From: Flammeovirga sp. SJP92
GTDB taxonomy: Bacteria > Bacteroidota > Bacteroidia > Cytophagales > Flammeovirgaceae
NCBI RefSeq assembly: GCF_001583495.1
Contig: NZ_LQAQ01000032.1
Coordinates: 62,001 to 126,000 of the forward strand
DNA length: 64,000 nt
Reading direction: 5' to 3'
The notes beneath the pieces are model-generated. The model was not told the origin of the DNA. It did no database searches and saw only the letters and a program-made list of their open reading frames with translations. The translations under genes and the position numbers were made by a program. This document shows positions 55,301 through 63,895 of the stretch, one piece after another. Within the stretch, counting starts at the first letter, position 1. Each line of letters starts with the position of its first letter.

Positions 55301-55600
55301 ATGCTCTTTACCAAAGCTCTGAATTATATAAAGAAAACCGTTTCTTCTGAAAAGGAATGGAAGATTTACCCTACACTTGTATACGATCATGTTACTGTAA
55401 CTACACCAAAGAAATCTTCAACTTATTTTGTAGAAATTATTAATGAAGATGGAGAAACTCTACTTCATGATAACTTCAAAGGGGAAACCAAAATCTACTT
55501 CAATAAATGGGGAAAAGGTGTATTTCAACTGATTGTAAAACATGATGAAGGGGAAATAAAATCTAAAATTCTTGTTTATCCAAGGTTTGAAAATGTATAA
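55301..55600 (+). CDS. Orphan T9SS-type C-terminal sorting domain
   Basis: 99 residues. Residues about 17-95 (EWKIYPTLVYDHVTVTT, YFVEIINEDGETLLHDNF, KWGKGVFQLIV and KSKILVYP) follow the pattern of a type A T9SS sorting domain: the PN-like YPTLVYD start, central strands and the final KILVYP strand. There is no signal peptide and no cargo domain, so the protein should stay in the cytoplasm. Either it is the leftover 3' end of a lost secreted protein that gained a start codon, or a free-standing domain. No upstream remnant of a cargo domain was found. Confidence 0.6.
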   Translation: MLFTKALNYIKKTVSSEKEWKIYPTLVYDHVTVTTPKKSSTYFVEIINEDGETLLHDNFKGETKIYFNKWGKGVFQLIVKHDEGEIKSKILVYPRFENV

Positions 55601-55709
55601 CCTTTGTTATAATTGGTGATGAAATCGTGTTCTTTTCTTAAAAAATTAAGTTTACAAACGTTATTAAACTATATTTAAACATCTCTAATGAATAAACTTA
55701 ATTTTACCT

Positions 55710-55934
55710 ATGAAAATATTAGCATTCACTTTATCCCTTTTTCTACTAAGCATGAACTCCAACGCCCAAGGTTTGAATATACAACAAACGTTAGCTGAAA
55801 AGGAAGGAAAATCAACAGTGGAATTATTTAAGGAAAGAAAAGAAGAACGTAAAACCAAGAAAAAAGAAGAACAAGAAGTTAAGGAAAATGCTACGTCGAG
55901 TGTTGTAAAAATACGCAAAGAAGATCTAGCATAA
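55710..55934 (+). CDS. Small secreted Lys/Glu-rich protein
   Basis: 74 residues. Signal peptide MKILAFTLSLFLLSMNSNAQ, then about 54 residues dominated by Lys and Glu (FKERKEERKTKKKEEQEVKE), a likely single charged helix. Clear signal peptide and a hairpin after the stop (55947-55976) support a real gene. It lies 110 nt after the orphan sorting-domain gene on the same strand. Function unknown. Confidence 0.65.
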   Translation: MKILAFTLSLFLLSMNSNAQGLNIQQTLAEKEGKSTVELFKERKEERKTKKKEEQEVKENATSSVVKIRKEDLA

Positions 55935-55946
55935 GTACAATAGTAT

Positions 55947-55976
55947 AGGGATGATGGCCTTAATGTCATCATCCCT
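55947..55976. terminator. Hairpin between convergent genes
   Basis: AGGGATGATG (55947-55956) and CATCATCCCT (55967-55976), a perfect 10-bp stem with a 10-nt loop, between the stops at 55934 (plus) and 55989 (minus). T-runs are weak, so efficiency is uncertain. Confidence 0.65.
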
Positions 55977-55988
55977 AGATTTGTATCT

Positions 55989-57242
55989 TTAAACTATGTC
56001 CAAAGCTTGTTGGATATCCCAGATGATATCCTCAGCATTTTCAACACCTATTGATAGACGAATTAAGCTCGGCAGAATTCCAAAAGTGGTCTTTTCCTCT
56101 TCTGCAATACCAATATGCGTCATACTCGCTGGGTGTTGTGCTAAACTTTCCGTACTTCCCAAACTCACGGCAAGCTTCATCAATTTTAATTGGTTCAAAA
56201 ATTTAAATGCTTCTTTTTCTCCTCCTTTAATATCAAAAGAAACCATAGCTCCAGGTGAAGAATATTGCTTCTTATAAAGCTCATACTCTTTCGTTCCTTC
56301 TTGAATACAACCTAAGTAATGCACTTTATCTACTTTTGGATGTTCCTCTAAGAATTCGGCTACCTGAATAGCATTTCTCATTTGAGCCTCCATTCTTATT
56401 TTTAAAGTCTCCAAAGAGCGCAATATCAGCCAGGCGGTATGTGGAGAAACCATATTACCAAGGAAAGTTCTCAATGTTTTCACTCTCTGCATCACCTCTG
56501 TATTACCCAACACAGCTCCTGCGATAAGATCACTGTGCCCACCAATATATTTTGTTGCAGAATACATCACTATATCCGCTCCTAGTTTTAGTGGTTGCGA
56601 CCATATCGGTCCCATATAGGTATTGTCAACCGCAACAAAAACGTTCTTCTCTTCGGATGGTTGATTGTAATGGTCCGCTATTTCAGCACAAAGGGAAATA
56701 TCAAAAAGATCATTGGTTGGGTTGGCAGGTGTTTCTAGGTAAATTAATGATAAACGATCCGCCATGCCCGACTCATTGATCATTTCAAATAGATCTTCTT
56801 TTGTATGTTCGGGTCTAAATGGAATACTGTGCACTCCAATTTTCTTCAATAAATCATGAATGAAATGATCAGTCCCTCCATAAGTTGGAGCACTGTAAAG
56901 TAAAAGATCTCCAGGCTTTAAAAATTCGAGCAACACAGAACTTATGGCACTCATACCGCTTTCAAAAACAGCACAATCATCTGCTTGATCCCAAAGGCAA
57001 AGTCGGTCTTCCAGTATTTCCAAATTGGGATTGTTGATTCTACTGTAAATCAAACCTAGGTTTTCATCCTGTCCTTTTTCCCTCAAACCATAAGCAACTT
57101 CAAAAAAAGCCTTTCCTTCTTCTGCTGTTTGGAATACAAAGGTTGAAGTTTGAAAAATTGGAGTTTTCACAGCTCCTTCAGACAATTCAGGTTTATATCC
57201 ATGTGTCATCATCAATGACTCTGGATGGTATTTATGTGGCAT
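55989..57242 (-). CDS. PLP-dependent Cys/Met-metabolism enzyme (cystathionine gamma-synthase/lyase family)
   Basis: 417 residues, normal length for the family. Cofactor-site motifs: YSRINNPNLEILEDRLC at the N-terminus, FESGMSAIS (phosphate loop), YSAPTYGGTDHF, VAVDNTYMGP with Asp 206, and the PLP lysine 231 in YSATKYIGGHSD. C-terminal SLGSTESLAQHPASMTH and SIGVENAEDIIWDI are typical. It acts in the cytoplasm in transsulfuration or methionine/cysteine breakdown; gamma-synthase, gamma-lyase and methionine gamma-lyase cannot be told apart here. Single gene. Confidence 0.87.
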   Translation of the reverse strand: MPHKYHPESLMMTHGYKPELSEGAVKTPIFQTSTFVFQTAEEGKAFFEVAYGLREKGQDENLGLIYSRINNPNLEILEDRLCLWDQADDCAVFESGMSAISSVLLEFLKPGDLLLYSAPTYGGTDHFIHDLLKKIGVHSIPFRPEHTKEDLFEMINESGMADRLSLIYLETPANPTNDLFDISLCAEIADHYNQPSEEKNVFVAVDNTYMGPIWSQPLKLGADIVMYSATKYIGGHSDLIAGAVLGNTEVMQRVKTLRTFLGNMVSPHTAWLILRSLETLKIRMEAQMRNAIQVAEFLEEHPKVDKVHYLGCIQEGTKEYELYKKQYSSPGAMVSFDIKGGEKEAFKFLNQLKLMKLAVSLGSTESLAQHPASMTHIGIAEEEKTTFGILPSLIRLSIGVENAEDIIWDIQQALDIV

Positions 57243-57834
57243 AGTTTAGAATAATAAGTTATGTTTATGTGTATTTTTTACGCAAAATAGTTAAAAATAT
57301 AGAATAATAAAGTGATGAGAGGTAAACGAAAGAACAATAATGTTTAACATTATACATCAATTGGTTCTACATTTTCAAATTCATTGACTGATATTACTAA
57401 TAATAAAGTAAAGTACCTATTAAATAATATCATCGAACACATAAAATAATGGATAAATAACATCTTAAAAAGTGCTATTTTAACAGGATTCAAAAAAAAA
57501 ATAATAAAAATCATGTTAGATACATTTTCTTTAATGGCTACTAACTAAATGTAATGAACAAAATACTTTATATATATTCTTTTAACACAGTGCAATTGTT
57601 ATTGACGTATTTTTAATATTAAAAGGTAAGTAATTTATAATTAGTAATATTTATTACATAATAAGTTATTTAATTTTTGAATTACATTATTACAAGACAC
57701 ATATTTCATACTACATGATAAAAAAGTGGGATAATACAATATCAAAATCAAAATAAATTCAATTTTGATCAGCAACACACTATATAATTAATGGTATATA
57801 ATGTTATTTAGTATTTACCTCCATCCAAAAAGTA

Positions 57835-58066
57835 GAAATAGTCCTAAAAATTGGTAACTTGTTTACGTAAGGTTTTTGAAAATAAGTGAAGAAAAAAAGC
57901 AGGCATGTAGAAAAGGACTATTTTCATTAAAACCACTACATAATTAATGTTGATATTAAACAATCAACTTAAATCTGATATCGTATTTCAATTGGGATGA
58001 TTTATACATCCCCCAATTAATAATGAGTCCCCTTTCCGTTTTTAATGGATTGGGGAATTTTTTTTA
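57835..58066 (+). ncRNA. Candidate structured non-coding RNA
   Basis: A 10-bp inverted pair AAATAGTCCT (about 57836) / AGGACTATTT (about 57916) closes an 80-90-nt domain. Further on, CAATTGGGATG pairs with CATCCCCCAATT, and the same CCCCCAATT segment can instead pair with ATGGATTGGGG, which precedes AATTTTTTTTATTT. The choice between these pairings looks like an attenuator or an sRNA terminator. No ORF is present. Evidence is structural only. Confidence 0.35.
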
Positions 58067-58289
58067 TTTACTTTTTGACCCAAGGTTCAAGTTTTGCTAA
58101 TCGTTTTATAAAAATTTAAATTTAATAATGGCACTATTCTAATAATGTCATTATTTATGATTCTCAATTTTGGTTAACAAGTTTAAATGATATTTATTTG
58201 AGTATGATTTAAGAACAACACATCGACATAAAGAAGTCGATTAAAAATATTTAGTTGGAAGTTTGTTTGTTAGTTTAGTTTATAGAATG

Positions 58290-58322
58290 AAAAGGACACA
58301 GTTTTGCTGGAGTCCTTTTTTT
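58290..58322 (-). terminator. Terminator after small secreted protein gene
   Basis: AAAAGGAC and GTCCTTTT arms with a 14-nt loop and T-runs both ways; 58 nt beyond the stop at 58380. Confidence 0.75.
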
Positions 58323-58379
58323 ATTGCCCATAAAAAACCCCATAAACTGGATGTACCTATAAGGGCATTTTGAACTTCT

Positions 58380-58658
58380 TTATTCAATGAAGTTCTCAAA
58401 TTCCTCTTCCTCAGCTTTACGATAAAGTTGATTCTTCTTTTTTGTACGTTCATACACGAGTTCATCTTCTAGAACCCATCTTCTTTTGTTACTTTTGATA
58501 TTCAGTAATTCGTAAGCCGTTTTCTTCTGGCTTGTAATTGAAATGTGTTTTACAACATATTTGTACTTCGATTTTGCTACTGTCACCGTGTCACCAATAT
58601 CTATTTGGGCAAAAGCTGTGGCACTAAATAATAGTAGTAAAGTTGTTATTAGTCTCAT
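58380..58658 (-). CDS. Small secreted protein of unknown function
   Basis: 92 residues from ATG 58658, chosen because it opens the signal peptide MRLITTLLLLFSATAFAQ; an earlier ATG at 58691 adds 11 residues that spoil it. The mature part has an SH3-like beta character (IDIGDTVTVAKSKYKYVVKH, LLNIKSNKRRWVLEDELVYE) and a charged helical end. Possibly periplasmic. Family not recognised. Single gene with a terminator at 58290. Confidence 0.65.
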   Translation of the reverse strand: MRLITTLLLLFSATAFAQIDIGDTVTVAKSKYKYVVKHISITSQKKTAYELLNIKSNKRRWVLEDELVYERTKKKNQLYRKAEEEEFENFIE

Positions 58659-58731
58659 AAGTATAGCATTATTAATAATAAACTTATTCAAAAATTAAAA
58701 AAAATATTCTCTTTCAAAAAGTAGACTATTA

Positions 58732-58769
58732 CAAAAAAAGGTTCTTACTTTCAATTAAGCAAGAACCTT
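58732..58769 (-). terminator. Terminator of the GNAT gene at 58787
   Basis: AAGGTTCTT/AAGAACCTT arms, extended by further pairing, followed on the minus strand by seven T. Confidence 0.88.
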
Positions 58770-58786
58770 CTTCAGTTATTTTTTTA

Positions 58787-59269
58787 TTAATCATTCAACT
58801 GCTTTCTCAAAACAAGCATGTGATTCAGCGGCAAACCATTCTCAATGAGCTCTTGACTGTAGTTTTTGGTGTAAAAATCTTTCTTAATTTCAAAGATTTC
58901 AAAACCAACTTTTTGATAAATGTAAAGTTGTCTGAAAGCAGCATTGGAAGTGCCAATCAAAATGTACTTAAAGCCTCTATCTTTGGCTTGCTCCATAGCA
59001 TTAAGTAACATTCTTTGACCGATACCTTCACCTTGACATGTTTTTGATACAGCAATATTTTTGATCTCAATAGATTCACCATCAAACATTTGGAGAGCGT
59101 AAACACCAAGGGTTTCTCCTTCCCTTTCATAAATGTAAATTTCTGAATCGTGAATGTATTTGTCAATGGCTTCGATAGTCTCATCAGCTAATAGAAGAAG
59201 GTCGTAGGGTAATTTACTCCCTTCTTGGATTAAACGAATCTTGTCTGTCTTCTCTAATAGTAAATTCAT
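58787..59269 (-). CDS. GNAT-family N-acetyltransferase
   Basis: 160 residues. GNAT core: GVYALQMFDGESIEIKNIAV strand, then the acetyl-CoA loop KTCQGEGIGQRMLLNAMEQA (QGEGIG), YILIGTSNAAFRQLYIYQKV and GFEIFEIKKDFYTKNY. The layout is that of small cytoplasmic acetyltransferases near the YkwB type. Substrate unknown. It has its own promoter box (59306-59313) and terminator (58732). Confidence 0.87.
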   Translation of the reverse strand: MNLLLEKTDKIRLIQEGSKLPYDLLLLADETIEAIDKYIHDSEIYIYEREGETLGVYALQMFDGESIEIKNIAVSKTCQGEGIGQRMLLNAMEQAKDRGFKYILIGTSNAAFRQLYIYQKVGFEIFEIKKDFYTKNYSQELIENGLPLNHMLVLRKQLND

Positions 59270-59305
59270 TTGAATATTCGTTTAGGTATTAATATTAAAA
59301 ACGTA

Positions 59306-59313
59306 CAAAGATA
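59306..59313 (-). promoter_or_regulatory. Bacteroidetes -7 box (TATCTTTG)
   Basis: TATCTTTG on the minus strand, exact TAnnTTTG, 37 nt upstream of the ATG at 59269. Confidence 0.5.
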
Positions 59314-59404
59314 ATAAAGTATAACGTTGAAGAAAAATAACTAAAATCAGAGTTAAGATATTTTAATACTCTATTTATAGTGATTTCTATTCTTATTCAG
59401 TAGT

Positions 59405-59839
59405 TTACAGATCATCAATAAATGAATATTCATTTCTATACTCTTGCTTCTGTTGCATGAGCTTTCTGACAAACTGTGAATGTTGTAAAGAGGCTTTGTA
59501 TTGATCAAACTGAAGGTAAAAACCTTGACTATGTATACTAAAAACCTGATCGGTATGATATAAAACCAAACGGTAGTAAGGAATGAACCACTCAAAGTTT
59601 CTCACTTTTATATTGATATGAACCACAATTCCACTTTTCCTCATCTCAATAATGGCTGAGTCCAAATCAGATTGAATTTCCTTATCAAAACCTATATTTA
59701 AATTACTGGATTGAATAAAAAAGCGTTTCGAGGTACTTCCTCCAATTTTCATTATTTTGTATAACGAAAATGTTTTACCTACTATTTGTTTTGATTTATT
59801 GTAATGAATGGGTTTTCCATATGTTGTTTCTAAAAGCAT
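59405..59839 (-). CDS. Protein of unknown function
   Basis: 144 residues, no signal peptide or membrane helix. Mixed alpha/beta with several aromatic strands (KSGIVVHINIKVRNFEWFIP, YRLVLYHTDQVFSIHS) and a helical C-terminus. I do not recognise the family. It stands alone between GNAT genes; no clear terminator or promoter was seen. Codon use resembles its neighbours, which supports it being real. Confidence 0.6.
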   Translation of the reverse strand: MLLETTYGKPIHYNKSKQIVGKTFSLYKIMKIGGSTSKRFFIQSSNLNIGFDKEIQSDLDSAIIEMRKSGIVVHINIKVRNFEWFIPYYRLVLYHTDQVFSIHSQGFYLQFDQYKASLQHSQFVRKLMQQKQEYRNEYSFIDDL

Positions 59840-60061
59840 AAGTCCTTTTTACATAAGAAACCCTATCGCGTTCAAATTGTTTTGGCTCATTCCTTACTAT
59901 TTAAGAAAGATAAATGAGCCAAATGGAATACATTGTAAAACTGTTTTATCGTCAACTTTTAATCGATATTTCTACGTGTTTTCTAATATCTCTTTCAAAC
60001 TTATAAACTCTACATGTATTCTTTATTTAAAATATTAAGAAGACATGGTATTATTAAGCAG

Positions 60062-60616
60062 TTACTTAATTTCCAACCATTCGTCTTTTGTTATTTTATA
60101 CCAATGCAATGGCATGCCTTCATACTCTGAATCTCTAGTGTGAGTCATACCAATTTTCTGAAGTACTTTATTCGATCCTTCATTGCCAAAATCGGCACAC
60201 GCCTCTACTTCATTCCATTTTAAAACCTCAAAAGCATAATCCAAGCTTATTTTGGCGGACTCTGTTGCATAACCTTTACCCCAAAACTCTTCTCTAAATC
60301 GGTAGCCGATATCGTTATAAGGTCCCAACTCACTTAACTTCGTTTCTTTTTTCAAACCTGCCCAGCCAATAAACTCATTGGTTTCTTTCAGAATACAAGC
60401 CCAACGGCCGATTCCAAAATCGATATATTGTTGCTGAATATTCTGAATAATATTCAAAGATTCTTGAGGATCAGTAAGAGGAGGGATTCCAATATGTTTC
60501 ACTACATTAGGATTAGAATCTAAGGCAAACATTCCATCCAAGTCTTCTTCCCTTAATTCTCTTAATAGTAAGCGTTCTGTTTCTACGTGAAAAGTCTTCA
60601 TATTTAATACATTCAT
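60062..60616 (-). CDS. GNAT-family N-acetyltransferase (RimJ/RimL-like)
   Basis: 184 residues; the ATG five codons in (60601, MKTFHVETERLLLREL) is an equally likely start. Typical RimJ/RimL features: TERLLLRELREEDLDGMFAL, GRWACILKETNEFIGWAGL, IGYRFREEFWGKGYATE (the acetyl-CoA loop, GKGYATE), and ACADFGNEGSNKVLQKIGMT. It probably acetylates a protein N-terminus or a small amine. It follows the next GNAT gene by 7 nt, so the two are probably cotranscribed. Confidence 0.88.
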   Translation of the reverse strand: MNVLNMKTFHVETERLLLRELREEDLDGMFALDSNPNVVKHIGIPPLTDPQESLNIIQNIQQQYIDFGIGRWACILKETNEFIGWAGLKKETKLSELGPYNDIGYRFREEFWGKGYATESAKISLDYAFEVLKWNEVEACADFGNEGSNKVLQKIGMTHTRDSEYEGMPLHWYKITKDEWLEIK

Positions 60617-60623
60617 TATTTAA

Positions 60624-61151
60624 TTAAGATGAGCTTGATACATCATTTAATTCCCATTGATTTACTTCTTGTTCAAAGTTGATTGAACCCGGTACAGTAG
60701 TGTATTTCTTGACAAATTTAAAACCTACTTTCTCTAATGTTTTATTGGGTGCGTTATTTTTAGCATAAGGTTCACAAATCAGCTTTTGAAGTTGAAAGTG
60801 TTTGAAAAAATAAGGAATTGCTAATTGGATCATTTCAGTACCAACTCCACTTTGCCTGTTTTCTTTCTTCCAGATGTGAAGATGCATTTTGGCAGCATTG
60901 CCAAAATCGATTTCATTAATATTTACATGGCCTATAGGTTGCTCCTCTTTCAATACAATTAAGGCATAATTCTGTTTCTTTGAGTATGGCTGTTGTATTT
61001 GATTTTCAAGCATTTCCTTAAACATCTCTTCCGATGGAAGTTTATTAAGGTCCACTCCTAAACTTTTTAGGTATTTACTATCCGATTGAGTCCAATAATT
61101 TATCAGGTGCAGTATATCCTCTACCTGTATTTCTCTTAGAGTAATGTTCAT
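60624..61151 (-). CDS. GNAT-family N-acetyltransferase
   Basis: 175 residues. NITLREIQVEDILHLINYW start, IGHVNINEIDFGNAAKMHLH strand, acetyl-CoA loop QSGVGTEMIQLAIPYFF (a slightly degenerate Q/RxxGxG), and LICEPYAKNNAPNKTLEKVG with FKFVKKYTTVPGSI at the C-terminus. Cytoplasmic; substrate unknown. First gene of a two-GNAT operon with a promoter box at 61181-61188. The two are distant relatives rather than recent copies. Confidence 0.86.
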   Translation of the reverse strand: MNITLREIQVEDILHLINYWTQSDSKYLKSLGVDLNKLPSEEMFKEMLENQIQQPYSKKQNYALIVLKEEQPIGHVNINEIDFGNAAKMHLHIWKKENRQSGVGTEMIQLAIPYFFKHFQLQKLICEPYAKNNAPNKTLEKVGFKFVKKYTTVPGSINFEQEVNQWELNDVSSSS

Positions 61152-61180
61152 AGTATATCAAGGGAAGTTTATTTATTATT

Positions 61181-61188
61181 CAAACTTA
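61181..61188 (-). promoter_or_regulatory. Bacteroidetes -7 box (TAAGTTTG) of the GNAT operon
   Basis: TAAGTTTG on the minus strand, exact TAnnTTTG, 30 nt upstream of the ATG at 61151, with a TTGG 27 nt further upstream as a possible -33 box. Confidence 0.55.
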
Positions 61189-61322
61189 AATATACAATTA
61201 TTTTTGTACTACCAATATTCTTTCCTGATAAATAACCTAATCGTAATGTAATACACAGTAAACTAAATAGTCATCAACTATCAATTAATCATTTTTGAAT
61301 TTTAAAAGCTTGAAAAAATAAA

Positions 61323-61352
61323 AGCATGTTTGAAAAACCCTCCAAACATGCT
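61323..61352 (-). terminator. Terminator of the fucosidase gene
   Basis: AGCATGTTTG (61323-61332) and CAAACATGCT (61343-61352), perfect 10-bp stem; on the minus strand followed by TTTATTTTTTC. About 100 nt beyond the stop at 61456. Confidence 0.88.
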
Positions 61353-61455
61353 CTTTCATAAAAAAGTAGTCACACTTTCATTTTAAACCAAGCTATATAA
61401 ATTAATCTTTGCTTAGTATCTAGTAGTCGTTCATTACCTAAACATTAAAACCTGT

Positions 61456-63063
61456 CTACAAAGTTTGTTCTAGTTCTCCACCTAAGCCTGTCTTTTTAAA
61501 CCCTTTACATTTAACCTTAAAGGCATGTGCATGAAGTGAAGGAAAGAACTTAGGTTTCTTAATCACTAAACCATCGTTTTTTCTTTCCCATTGTAATTCT
61601 TCCTCACTGCCTAATAATGTTATTTTCTCTATATCTTTATTCAAAACACCCAAATGATTGCCTAACGTAGTGATATTGATATCATCTTCTGGTGTATCCA
61701 TAATAATAGCATAAAAAGTATCCTCCGATTTTTTAGTAAATCGAACATCATTGACCGTATAAACTATCTTCTTACGTTCAATCTTATGACCACCCGCTGG
61801 CAGACGTGTTGGACCTTCACCGAAGACGTCCCAAGGTCTTGTTCCATAAATAGCTTCTCCATTTACTTTTAGCCATTTACCCATTTCTACTAACAGCTTT
61901 TCCATTTGTGGAGGAATTGTACCGTCTGGATTTGGTGGTACATTCAAGAGCATACTACCGTTTTTGGAAACGATATCAACCAAGATGTCTACTAATTCAT
62001 TTGTAGAAACAAACTTTGCATTAGAACGGTAAAACCATGTACCTGGAGAAGTATCTGTGATCCAAGTTTCTTTTGTGGGCTTGTTTGGGCGGCCTCTTTC
62101 ATAATCTCTTACTGCCGTAGCCTCAGGGAATGTAGTTTCTTTAAAAAGTACCACAACATCTTTATCCCACTCTTTTCCTTTGTTGTAATAATAAGCCAAA
62201 AATTTCTTTCTGTATTGCTCATCCATATTTTCTAGCCACCAATCGAACCATAAGACATCGGGCTGATAGTTGTCAATGTACTCTTTTAATTTGGCCCACC
62301 ATTCCTGATGAAACTTTTCGGATGGCATATTACTATCATATCCATGCGGTTCCGTGTAAAGGTCATAATCCTTTGGATCTACATTGCTATTAACATGTGC
62401 TGGTGCAAAATATTTCCATGTAAAAGCATGATGGAACGAAGCAATATATTTCATTCCCCTGCTTTCTATTTCAGTTTTTAGCTCTTTTGATATATCTTTT
62501 CCTCCATAATTCATAGAGTTCCATCGGGTTGCTTTACTGTCCCACATGGCAAAATTATCGTGGTGCATGGCAACTGGGCCTGCAAACTTAGCCCCTGATT
62601 TTTCAAACAAATCAGCCCATTCTTTTGCATCAAAGCCAGTGGGTTTAAAATTTTCAATCAGATGTTTATATCCTACCTCACTAGGATCACCAAACTGTGC
62701 AGTATGATGTTTGTAATTACCTGTGGGGTTATTATTAACTGTACCATTTTTTCTTCTGGGCAATTTACCAGTTCTCCAATTGGGAATACCATTTTTTCCA
62801 TACATCAGCATCCCGTGCCATCCCGCCAAATGTTGTTTAGGTCTCATATTTACAAAGGCACCTGATACTGGCCCCCAGTGAGTATATATACCAAACTTAG
62901 CATCTTTAAACCATTCGGGAGCAACATTTGCTTTTGATAAAGACTCCCAATCCTCTTCAAACTTCTCTTCTTTCTGAATATTTACTCCACTCTTCTTATT
63001 CACTACATCACAGGAAGTGGATGCTAGTAAAGCACAGAGTGAAATTACTTTAACTAATTTCAT
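61456..63063 (-). CDS. GH29 alpha-L-fucosidase lipoprotein
   Basis: 535 residues. Lipoprotein signal with lipobox STSC (Cys 18), so it is membrane-anchored outside the cytoplasm. GH29 landmarks: WFKDAKFGIYTHWGPVSGA near residue 60, AKFAGPVAMHHDNFAMWDS (the HHD motif at about 167-169), IASFHHAFTW, and LWFDWWLE with the likely nucleophile Asp 274; the C-terminal half has SMLLNVPPNPDG and GTRPWDVFGEGP. It hydrolyses terminal alpha-L-fucose from glycans, plausible for algal or host polysaccharides. The acid/base residue cannot be fixed by eye. Single gene with its own terminator. No SusC/SusD pair is in the window. Confidence 0.9.
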   Translation of the reverse strand: MKLVKVISLCALLASTSCDVVNKKSGVNIQKEEKFEEDWESLSKANVAPEWFKDAKFGIYTHWGPVSGAFVNMRPKQHLAGWHGMLMYGKNGIPNWRTGKLPRRKNGTVNNNPTGNYKHHTAQFGDPSEVGYKHLIENFKPTGFDAKEWADLFEKSGAKFAGPVAMHHDNFAMWDSKATRWNSMNYGGKDISKELKTEIESRGMKYIASFHHAFTWKYFAPAHVNSNVDPKDYDLYTEPHGYDSNMPSEKFHQEWWAKLKEYIDNYQPDVLWFDWWLENMDEQYRKKFLAYYYNKGKEWDKDVVVLFKETTFPEATAVRDYERGRPNKPTKETWITDTSPGTWFYRSNAKFVSTNELVDILVDIVSKNGSMLLNVPPNPDGTIPPQMEKLLVEMGKWLKVNGEAIYGTRPWDVFGEGPTRLPAGGHKIERKKIVYTVNDVRFTKKSEDTFYAIIMDTPEDDINITTLGNHLGVLNKDIEKITLLGSEEELQWERKNDGLVIKKPKFFPSLHAHAFKVKCKGFKKTGLGGELEQTL

Positions 63064-63895
63064 CTTTGTAATGCTTAGGTTTTTTTAATACTGTCAACAC
63101 GCGTCACACTCTTGGGGTTGAAACAAAAATCGATAACAAGAATGCTTTAAACGTTATACAAAGCTATAGTATTAGGAGGTGGAGGTTAGTAACATTCTTT
63201 TTAAAAATAGGGTGGTATTTCGGGTTTGTGATAAAAGGGAACTTAAAAAGGGGTGAATTCAATTTCAGTAGCCATATATGCCACCTATTACGAAGTCTTA
63301 CCCCTCCTACGTCAACGGTACAAAAAAATATAAAATGGTATTTACCACTTCTATTTTTAAAAACACCCCCCTTTTTAAAACACTCTAGACTATTGTTTCG
63401 TCTTTTCTTCTAAAAAAATACTGACCAATAACAAGGAGTACTCTTATAAAACAGCATTGAATGATGATCCAATACTGTGATAATTTCTTATTTTATGAAT
63501 TACCCTTTTGATCTTTTTTGTATTCTTTAAGTGTTACATAATATTCTGCATTATTGACATCTACTAATTTTCTTTTTTGAAATCTGAGGGAATTGAAAAA
63601 TCACTAATACATCCCTTTGAATTGGTGTAAAATATTTAATTGACTTTTTAGGTTAAACTACCTTCCCAAGTTTTATACACTTGATCATATTCATGCTGAA
63701 TAATCACTCTTGATTCGTTTGGTCATATATCCCTTTTTTGTAGTCTTTATCTATACTACATAAGTACAAGATACACGTAGCAGTTCAATTGTAATAAATT
63801 ATGTAAAAGTAGAAGAAGTGTTTGATTAAAAAATGGGAAATAAAAAACCCACAACCGAGGTTGCGGGCCTTTCGTAAACGTAAAACCTAGAGTAA
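63064..63895. other. Intergenic region between fucosidase and right-edge gene
   Basis: About 830 bases, AT-rich, without a coding frame I can support. It holds the promoter of the fucosidase (not resolved) and the terminator at 63841-63867 of the gene cut by the right edge. The section 63180-63380 contains purine- or pyrimidine-rich strings (AAAAGGGGTGAATTC, ACACCCCCCTTTTT) of unknown meaning. Confidence 0.45.
63841..63867 (-). terminator. Terminator of the right-edge gene
   Basis: CCCGCAACC and GGTTGTGGG arms on the minus strand, followed by TTTTTTATTTC; 29 nt after the stop at 63896. Confidence 0.88.

Larger units (their letters stand above)
57243..58379. other. Long intergenic region with a possible structured RNA
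   Basis: About 1.1 kb with no supported ORF. The section from about 57835 to 58065 contains several paired segments and ends in a terminator with a long T-run on the plus strand, although no plus-strand gene lies upstream. The remainder (57243-57830) is AT-rich and featureless apart from the presumed promoter of the gene at 55989-57242. Confidence 0.5.
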
